From Streptomyces sp. SUK 48 (lineage in GTDB: Bacteria > Actinomycetota > Actinomycetes > Streptomycetales > Streptomycetaceae): 64,000 bases of DNA. The translations under genes and the position numbers were made by a program. The stretch's first letter is position 1. Each line of letters starts with the position of its first letter. The stretch spans positions 7,106,001 to 7,170,000 of the forward strand of contig NZ_CP045740.1 of the NCBI RefSeq assembly GCF_009650765.1. Direction: 5' to 3'. The notes under the pieces were generated by a model that saw nothing but the letters and a program-made list of their open reading frames with translations, was not told the DNA's origin and made no database searches. Below, piece after piece: positions 58,372-64,000 of this stretch.

Positions 58372-59144
58372 ACCGCTCTCCCGACTCCTTCGACGACCTC
58401 GCCGAGGCGTACGACCGCAGCGCCGACGAGCTCGCCTTCCGCCGCGACATCGAAATCCCCTCCCTGCTCGAAGCCCTCGGGAACCTGGAGGGGCGGCGCG
58501 TGCTGGACCTCGGCTGCGGCCCTGGCCTGCACAGCCGGCTGCTCGCCGGGGCCGGTGCGAAGGTCACCGGCACCGATGCCGCACCCGGCATGATCGCCCT
58601 GGCCCGCCGCCGGGAGGCCGAGAACCCGCTCGGCATCGACTACCACCTTCAGGACGCCGGCACCACCGAACCGCCCGGCCGTGACTACGACACCGTGCTC
58701 GCCGTCTACGTCCTGCCCTACGCACCGACACCGCAGGTGCTCACCGCGATGTGCCGCACCGCCCGCACGGCCCTGTCCCGGCACGGCGGACGACTCGTCG
58801 CCGCCGCGCTCAACCCCGATTTCGCCACCGCGCCCGGCTACTACCGCCCCCACGGCTTCGAGATCACGGCCCACCGCCCCGACGACCCGGCCCGGACTCC
58901 CGTCACCGACCCCCGGGACGGTGACGGCATCGCCCTGCGCACCTGGATGGGCGACTTCGTCTTCGATGTCGCGGCCCACTACTGGAGCCGCGCCACCCAC
59001 GAGGCGGCCCTGCACACCGCCGGCTTCACCGACCCCACCTGGACCGTCCCCACCGCCGGACCGGGAGCCGACCGCACCGCCCTGGCCGGCTACCTGACCG
59101 TCCCGCACGCCATCATCCTCACCGCTCACACGCCACCCGCCTGA
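58368..59144 (+). CDS. SAM-dependent methyltransferase, cyclodipeptide tailoring
   Basis: A 258-residue class I methyltransferase. RRVLDLGCGPGLHSRLLA is motif I, VTGTDAAPGMIALARRR motif II and TVLAVYVLPYAPTPQVLTAM the later strand. The C-terminal half (WMGDFVFDVAAHYWSRATHE) is typical of small-molecule N/O/C-methyltransferases. GTG 58368 overlaps the P450 stop (GTGA). Expected to methylate the diketopiperazine product; site unknown. Confidence 0.92.
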   Translation: MNRSPDSFDDLAEAYDRSADELAFRRDIEIPSLLEALGNLEGRRVLDLGCGPGLHSRLLAGAGAKVTGTDAAPGMIALARRREAENPLGIDYHLQDAGTTEPPGRDYDTVLAVYVLPYAPTPQVLTAMCRTARTALSRHGGRLVAAALNPDFATAPGYYRPHGFEITAHRPDDPARTPVTDPRDGDGIALRTWMGDFVFDVAAHYWSRATHEAALHTAGFTDPTWTVPTAGPGADRTALAGYLTVPHAIILTAHTPPA

Positions 59145-59465
59145 CCGTACCGGCAGGCGAGCGACCGGGCCGCCCGCGGCGCATCGCGGGCGGCCCGGTC
59201 GCCAGAGGAGGCCACGGCCCGGAGCGGCACCGCCGGGGTCACGGCGGCCACGGCCACGGGGGCGAGGCACCCGGCCCCCGAGAGCGCGTACCGCACCGGG
59301 CCCAGACCGTGTCCGTTCGGTGGACTCATCGGCTGGTCGGACGCGCCTGTCCGATCGGCTCGCCCCGGCGGGATCTCCCCGGCGGGCCGGGCTCGTCCGG
59401 ACCGCTCACCAGCGGCTCGTCAAGCGGCCGTCGACGGCACCCGGGAGAAGATCTTCGCCGGGAAC
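59145..59465. other. 321-bp spacer after the cyclodipeptide operon
   Basis: Apart from the terminator hairpin at 59161-59202 I see no gene or regulatory motif. The frames are Arg/Gly-rich shadows. Confidence 0.5.
59161..59202 (+). terminator. Terminator of the cyclodipeptide operon
   Basis: GCGACCGGGCCGCCCGC (59161-59177) and GCGGGCGGCCCGGTCGC (59186-59202) form a perfect 17-bp stem with an 8-nt loop, 16 bp after the methyltransferase stop. No T tract. Confidence 0.85.
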
Positions 59466-59927
59466 CTAGGCGAGATGCCGGTCCAGTGCCCCGGCCGCCC
59501 GCCCGAAGGCGCGGCCCACCCCCGGTGCGGCCAGCCGGCAGCCGAGGCGGAACGCGGCGGTGCCGTCGAGCGCGAAGACCACCCGGACGCGGGTGCCGGT
59601 GCCGGCCGGGGTCAGCCGCCATTCCTCGACCCAGGCGCGGGCGCCGGGGGTGTTGGTCACATCGACGCGGTACGTGTACAGCTCGGGCTTCTCCGCGGCC
59701 AGGACGGTCTCCCTGAAGCGGATGCCGCCGCGCAGCCGGACATCGCGCCCGCCGTCCGTCGGCCGGGCGGAGGCCACGGCCGAGAACCACCGCGGCATGC
59801 TCGCCACGTCCTCGGCGAGGGCCCGGTAGACGAGATCCGGCGCGGCGCGCAGGTCCCGGCCGAACACCAGCCGTACGGGCGCGCGCTCGACGAAGTCCGG
59901 GCCGACCGGACGCAGGCGCTGGACCAT
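59466..59927 (-). CDS. SRPBCC (START-like) family protein
   Basis: A 153-residue protein with the helix-grip fold: VRLVFGRDLRAAPDLVYRALAEDVASMPRWFSAV at the start, central strands GIRFRETVLAAEKPELYTYRVD and the long C-terminal helix VGRAFGRAAGALDRHL. The family includes polyketide cyclases and lipid-binding or coenzyme-binding proteins; no catalytic residue is obvious. ATG 59927. Confidence 0.85.
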   Translation of the reverse strand: MVQRLRPVGPDFVERAPVRLVFGRDLRAAPDLVYRALAEDVASMPRWFSAVASARPTDGGRDVRLRGGIRFRETVLAAEKPELYTYRVDVTNTPGARAWVEEWRLTPAGTGTRVRVVFALDGTAAFRLGCRLAAPGVGRAFGRAAGALDRHLA

Positions 59928-60020
59928 GACGGCAACCTCCTCGTGAAGTCCCGTACGGCGATGGTCCGTTGACCCTATTCCGTACGGGCGGGCCGTGCCG
60001 ACAGCGTAGTTGACGCCGTG

Positions 60021-60938
60021 TCAGTTGTCCTCGGTGGCGTCACCGGGTTCCGCGGCCATGTCGTCGCCGTCCGGTTCCTCGTCGTCCCCGGCCGTGTCCT
60101 CGAGGTCCCCGGCCGTGTCCTCGAGGTCCGGCTCCCCGGCCACGATCAGCCGCCGCAGCCGCTCGGCGACCTCGGCGCGCGCCTCCTGCGGCAGCCCCGC
60201 GTCGGTCACCAGAGTGTCGACCTGGCCCAGCGTGGCGAACGAACTCAGGCCCACCGTGCCCCACTTGGTGTGGTCGGCGACCACCACCACCCGTCGCGCC
60301 GAGTGCACCAGCCGGCGGTTGGTCTCGGCCTCCGCCAGGTTCGGCGTGGACAGGCCCGCCTCGACCGATATGCCGTGCACCCCGAGGAAGAGCAGATCGA
60401 AGTGGAGCGCGGCGATCGCCTGGTCCGCCACCGGGCCCACCAGCGAGTCGGACGGGGTGCGCACCCCGCCGGTCAGCACCACCGTGGCCGCGCCCGGCCG
60501 CTGCCCCGAGGTGCGCTGCGCCGCGTGGAAGACGTCCGCGACCCGCACCGAGTTCGTCACCACGGTCAGGTCCGGCACCTCCAGCAGGTGCTGCGCGAGC
60601 GCGTAGGTCGTCGTACCGCCGGACAGGGCGATCGCGGTGCCCGGGGTGACCAGGGCGGCGGCGGCCCGCGCGATGTCCTCCTTGGCCGACAGCTCCAGAC
60701 CCGACTTGGCCTCGAAGCCCGGCTCATGGGTGCTCGCCTCGACCACCGGGACCGCGCCGCCGTGCACCTTCTCCAGCATGCCCTGCCGGGCCAGCGCGTC
60801 CAGGTCGCGGCGCACGGTCATGTCCGACACGCCCAGCCTGCGGGTCAGTTCGTTGACCCGGGCACCGCCGCGGCGCCGGACCTCGTCCAGGATCAGGGCG
60901 CGGCGCTGCTCCGCGAGGAGGTGCTGATTCTCGCTCAC
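60021..60938 (-). CDS. DeoR-family sugar-responsive regulator
   Basis: A 305-residue regulator. The HTH RVNELTRRLGVSDMTVRRDLDALARQG is complete, followed by KVHGGAV and the sensor domain with IALSGGTTTYALAQHL, VVTNSVRVADV and VVVADHTKWG. The last about 30 residues are an added acidic tail whose DNA is a perfect 21-bp duplication (60085-60105 and 60106-60126). GTG 60938. No obvious target operon next to it. Confidence 0.92.
   Translation of the reverse strand: MSENQHLLAEQRRALILDEVRRRGGARVNELTRRLGVSDMTVRRDLDALARQGMLEKVHGGAVPVVEASTHEPGFEAKSGLELSAKEDIARAAAALVTPGTAIALSGGTTTYALAQHLLEVPDLTVVTNSVRVADVFHAAQRTSGQRPGAATVVLTGGVRTPSDSLVGPVADQAIAALHFDLLFLGVHGISVEAGLSTPNLAEAETNRRLVHSARRVVVVADHTKWGTVGLSSFATLGQVDTLVTDAGLPQEARAEVAERLRRLIVAGEPDLEDTAGDLEDTAGDDEEPDGDDMAAEPGDATEDN
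60085..60126. repeat. 21-bp tandem duplication inside a regulator gene
   Basis: Two identical 21-bp units (60085-60105, 60106-60126) starting TCCCCGGCCGTGTCCTCG. Being a multiple of three, the duplication adds seven residues (AGDLEDT-type) to the acidic tail. Confidence 0.8.
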
Positions 60939-61225
60939 GTACGCTCCGGTCCTTTCGCCGCCAAACCGTTCGACACACCCGGCGCACCTGCCTTGCGAGC
61001 AGTGCGTTCGTCCGTCCGGAGGCGCGCGGGCCTCCCATCTTTTCACGGGACGGCACGGGGTGCGCCACCGCCCGGTGCCGCGCGCGGGCGCGGGGACGGG
61101 CGGCCCGGGGCATGATCGCGGCCCCACCGATCGGGGAGATTCTGTGACGAGCGGTGTACACCCTGCCGGAACCGGACATCCTGATGCGCACACGGACACT
61201 GGCCGTACGGCGTCACGGGGGAAGT

Positions 61226-63658
61226 GTGGAACGCGCTCAGGAACGCCCCGGCGGAGCGGAGGCCGCGGGCCGCGCGCCCGAGCCGGCCGATCTCGAACTA
61301 CTGGTGCACGGGGTCGGCGGTACGACGCCGGAGGAGATGCTGGGCGACGCGCGCACCGTGCGGGTCACCGGGGACGACACGGCGGCCGTCTTCCGCCGCG
61401 CCGAGGACGTCTCGCCGGCCGGGGCGGCCTCCCGGGGCGGGCCGGTGCGGGAGGCGTACGTCTGGTGCAACCTCACCTCCGGCGACGCGAGCCGCGCCCT
61501 GTGGCTGTTGCTGCTGCCGTTCATGGTGGTCAACCTCGCCCACTGGATGCGCCCCGCCGCCCCGGCCCGGCCGCGTGCCGTCCGCCTCTACGGCCTGCTG
61601 GTACGGCTTGCCGCCCTCACCCTCACGGTGCTGCTGGTGGCCGCCGCGTGCGAGGTGGCCCTCGATCTGGTGGCCTGGCAGTGCGCCGGCGTACGCGCCT
61701 GCGCCCAGCGCCATTTCTGGCTGGCCTTCCTCACCCCGGACGCGGCCGAGGGACCCGGCGTACGCCGGTGGGCGGAGCTGCTCGGCACGTCCGGCGGCTG
61801 GTGGGCCCAGCCGGGCCGGCGGCTCGCGCTCGCCGCGTCGGCGCCGGGCGGCCTGATCCTCCTGCTCTGGTATCTGTCGCACCGCACCTGGAGCGCGTAC
61901 GAGTCCCACCGGCCCCTGGTCCAGGGCCCGGATGCGGCGCCGGACCCCGGCGGCAGTGCCCTGGCGCGGCCCGGTTTCTGGTACGGGCGCCGGCTGGTGG
62001 CCCGGCTGCGCGCCGCCCACACGGCGGCCGGGCTGCTGACGGTCGCCGCCGCCCTGGCCACGCCCGCGGTCCGCTTCGACCACCGGCCCGGCGGGCCCGG
62101 GGTGCTGCACGTCCTCGGCTGGCTGCTGACCGCCTGCCTGCTGGCCGGGGCGGGCACGACGGTGGCCGCGGTCTGCCGCCGGGGCCGCGACGAACACCGC
62201 GTCGACCAGCGGCTCGATCGGCATCTGGGGCGCCGGCTCCCGCTCGGCGCGCTCGCCCTGCTCCTCCTCGCCGCGCTCTACACCGGCTGGTCCCGCCCCG
62301 GCTGGCACTCCGCGGGCCGCCTGCCCGGAGACCCGGCGTTCGGCGGGCTGATGCTGGCGCAGGGGGCGCTGGTGGTGGCGCTCGGGGTGGTGGCGTGGGC
62401 GATGTACCGCAACGGGCTGAAGCCCCCGCCGGCCGACACGGAGACCGACTCCGACTCCGGCCCGGTCACCGGCTCCGGTCCCCACCCCGCCCCCCTCTCC
62501 ACCCCCGCCGCCCACGGGCTCGGTGGTCCCGCCACCGCGTTGCTCGCCTGCGGGCTGGGCGGGGTGATGTCCGGCGGGGTGGCCCAGCGGATGGCCGACT
62601 GGCTGGACGGGACCGGTGCCGTCATTTCCGGGCCGCCGGTGTCGCTGACCTGGCAGGCGTCCATGATCCCGCCGCTGCTCGCGGTCCTGCTGGGGCTCGC
62701 CGTCCGGCTCGCCGCCGGTACCGCGCGGCTCGCCCGTGCCGAACGCGACCGCGTACGCCGGGAGCACCCGGGGGAGCCCGAGGACCCCGCCCGGACCCGT
62801 GCCATCGCCCACACCCGGGCCATGGCCGCCCTCACCGACCGCGCCCCGCTCGTCCTCACCGTGCTCTCCGCCACCGCCCTGGTGCTCGGCGGCGGGGCGC
62901 TGGCCGGAACCCTGGCCGGCGGAAGGACACCGGACGGCGCGGCAAGCGGCGCGGTGGCCGCCGTACAGCTCGCCGCCCGGATCTCACAGGGGCTGGGCTC
63001 ATGGCTGGTCGGGCTCGGCTTCCTGCTGTTCGTCACCTGGGGGCGGCGCGCCTACAAGGACCGCGGCGCCCGGCGCACCGTCGGCATCCTGTGGGACGTC
63101 GGCACCTTCTGGCCACGCGCCGCGCACCCCTTCGCGCCCCCGTGCTACGCCGAACGCGCGGTGCCCGACCTGACCTGGCGGATGGCGACCTGGACCGGGT
63201 CGACCGGGGGCCGGCTGGTGCTCTCCGGACACTCCCAGGGCAGCGTGCTCGCCGCCGCGGCGGCCTGGCAGCTGACGCCGGCCACCCGGGCACGGATCGC
63301 GCTGCTGACGTACGGCTCACCGCTGGAGCGGTTGTACGGCCGCTGGTTCCCCGCCCATTTCGGGCCCGCCGCGCTCGCCGGGCTGCACCGGGACGTGGCG
63401 TGCTGGAACAACCTCTACCGCCGTACCGACCCGATCGGCGGCCCGGTGCGCCTGCCCTGCGACGGCGGACCGCCCGTCGACCGGCCCCCGTTGCGGGACC
63501 CCCTCGCCTACGGCCGCACCCCCGAGCATCCGCTCCCGGCCCCGATTCTCGGCCACTCCGGCTACCAGGCCGACCCGGCCTTCGCCCGGGCACGGGCGGA
63601 CCTGCTGACCCGGCTGCGCACCGAACTCCCGGCCCCACGAGGGGAGTCGGCGACCTGA
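61226..63658 (+). CDS. Large membrane-anchored lipase-like alpha/beta hydrolase
   Basis: An 810-residue protein. ELLVHGVGGTTPEEML near residue 30 is an oxyanion-type HG segment, and the C-terminal RLVLSGHSQGSVLAAAAAW supplies the GxSxG nucleophile; both parts resemble lipase-type alpha/beta hydrolases. Between them lie about eight hydrophobic helices (for example ALWLLLLPFMVVNLAHWM, LTLTVLLVAAACEVAL, LLAVLLGLAVRLAAG). The hydrolase fold is thus split by membrane segments. GTG 61226 follows GGGGGAA; an ATG at 61184 would add 14 residues. Substrate unknown. Confidence 0.75.
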   Translation: MERAQERPGGAEAAGRAPEPADLELLVHGVGGTTPEEMLGDARTVRVTGDDTAAVFRRAEDVSPAGAASRGGPVREAYVWCNLTSGDASRALWLLLLPFMVVNLAHWMRPAAPARPRAVRLYGLLVRLAALTLTVLLVAAACEVALDLVAWQCAGVRACAQRHFWLAFLTPDAAEGPGVRRWAELLGTSGGWWAQPGRRLALAASAPGGLILLLWYLSHRTWSAYESHRPLVQGPDAAPDPGGSALARPGFWYGRRLVARLRAAHTAAGLLTVAAALATPAVRFDHRPGGPGVLHVLGWLLTACLLAGAGTTVAAVCRRGRDEHRVDQRLDRHLGRRLPLGALALLLLAALYTGWSRPGWHSAGRLPGDPAFGGLMLAQGALVVALGVVAWAMYRNGLKPPPADTETDSDSGPVTGSGPHPAPLSTPAAHGLGGPATALLACGLGGVMSGGVAQRMADWLDGTGAVISGPPVSLTWQASMIPPLLAVLLGLAVRLAAGTARLARAERDRVRREHPGEPEDPARTRAIAHTRAMAALTDRAPLVLTVLSATALVLGGGALAGTLAGGRTPDGAASGAVAAVQLAARISQGLGSWLVGLGFLLFVTWGRRAYKDRGARRTVGILWDVGTFWPRAAHPFAPPCYAERAVPDLTWRMATWTGSTGGRLVLSGHSQGSVLAAAAAWQLTPATRARIALLTYGSPLERLYGRWFPAHFGPAALAGLHRDVACWNNLYRRTDPIGGPVRLPCDGGPPVDRPPLRDPLAYGRTPEHPLPAPILGHSGYQADPAFARARADLLTRLRTELPAPRGESAT

Positions 63659-63704
63659 CGCCGCCCGGCCCCCGCCCGGAGACCCGGAGCCCCGGAGACC
63701 GGGC

Positions 63705-64000
63705 TCAGGGCTGTTCCGGCAGGTCCTCCGGATACAGCAGGGTCAGATCGTCGGTGGTCGGGTCGGGGATCTGGGCGACGCGGCTCGCGTGCCGCTCGAC
63801 CATGGCCTCGAAGGTCTGGCGGGCGGTGCGGCCGTTGCCGAAGGCGGGGCCCTTGGGGAGGGTGGTGAAGTAGGTGACCAGGGCCTCGGCGGTGCCCGGC
63901 GCGAGGCTGTACTCGTGCTCGTCGGCCTGCTGCTCCACGATCCGCAGCAGCTCCTGCGGGCCGTAGTCGCCGAAGGTGATGGTGCGGGAGAAGCGGGACG
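63705..64000 (-). CDS. AAA-family ATPase, C-terminal part (cut by window end)
   Basis: The visible 98 residues end a CbxX/EccA-like AAA protein: FSRTITFGDYGPQELLRIVE is the arginine-finger/sensor region before the C-terminal helical lid, and GNGRTARQTFEAMVERHASRV is its sensor-2 helix. The ATP-binding part lies beyond position 64000. It converges with the lipase-like gene. Confidence 0.8.
   Translation of the reverse strand, partial: SRFSRTITFGDYGPQELLRIVEQQADEHEYSLAPGTAEALVTYFTTLPKGPAFGNGRTARQTFEAMVERHASRVAQIPDPTTDDLTLLYPEDLPEQP

Overview
The window is high-GC chromosomal DNA with strongly G/C-ending codons, GTG and leaderless starts, overlapping ATGA/GTGA gene junctions, and actinomycete families (PASTA lipoprotein, mycothiol-type maleylpyruvate isomerases, F420/Ddn-type oxidoreductase, DUF6415, Cds1-like PLP enzyme, many TetR/MarR/LacI/DeoR/ROK regulators). 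It reads as a Streptomyces chromosome. I see no rRNA, tRNA, CRISPR array, phage or complete insertion sequence.

Layout. 0-5.6 kb: PASTA lipoprotein, DUF5134 membrane protein, a MarR-controlled FUSC exporter with a clear operator, VOC and GNAT proteins, and a glycerophosphodiesterase. 6.0-10 kb: a tight operon DUF6421-SDR-threonine aldolase, then a transglutaminase-like gene with a good promoter. 10-15.7 kb: acyltransferase, thioredoxin-like protein, a flavin reductase behind a cysteine-type leader peptide, etfB-etfA, and a CitE-like DUF6986 gene with a palindromic operator. 15.8-20 kb: sugar block (LacI regulator, ROK kinase, secreted GH27 alpha-galactosidase). 20-31.7 kb: mostly housekeeping or accessory enzymes, including a TmrB-like P-loop/Nudix fusion, an M20 peptidase, an FAD reductase, a Ddn/TetR pair with three operators, a MITE-like element that supplies a stop codon, and trpS behind a textbook Trp attenuator.

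31.8-38.2 kb looks accessory. It has a PIMT-like methyltransferase with a tiny upstream peptide gene, a four-gene operon of overlapping small genes ending in a 28-aa membrane peptide, an XRE-TPR regulator with a perfect palindrome beside it, a decayed regulator, and HAD, CutA and Nudix genes. 38.2-49 kb: DoxX/ECF sigma pair, DUF5519, a partial aga-type amino-sugar block (AgaR-AgaS-KbaY), an RlmG-like methyltransferase, an ArsR/MFS divergent pair, AlkB, and a ROK regulator. 49-53 kb: TetR-DUF4865-phosphotriesterase operon ending in a gene split by an in-frame TGA, then an RsbW-like ATPase and a gene-poor repeat region. 53-59 kb: Cds1-like enzyme, XRE/SDR pair, and a compact cyclodipeptide cluster (NYH-type cyclodipeptide synthase, P450, methyltransferase) closed by a perfect 17-bp terminator hairpin. 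59.4-64 kb: SRPBCC protein, DeoR regulator, a large membrane-anchored lipase-like protein, and the end of an AAA ATPase.

The strongest systems to follow up are the cyclodipeptide operon, the trpS attenuator, the DUF6421 operon (whose first protein looks like a divergent M49-type metallohydrolase), the PIMT/peptide pair that resembles an imiditide-type RiPP locus, and the Cys-leader/flavin reductase unit.
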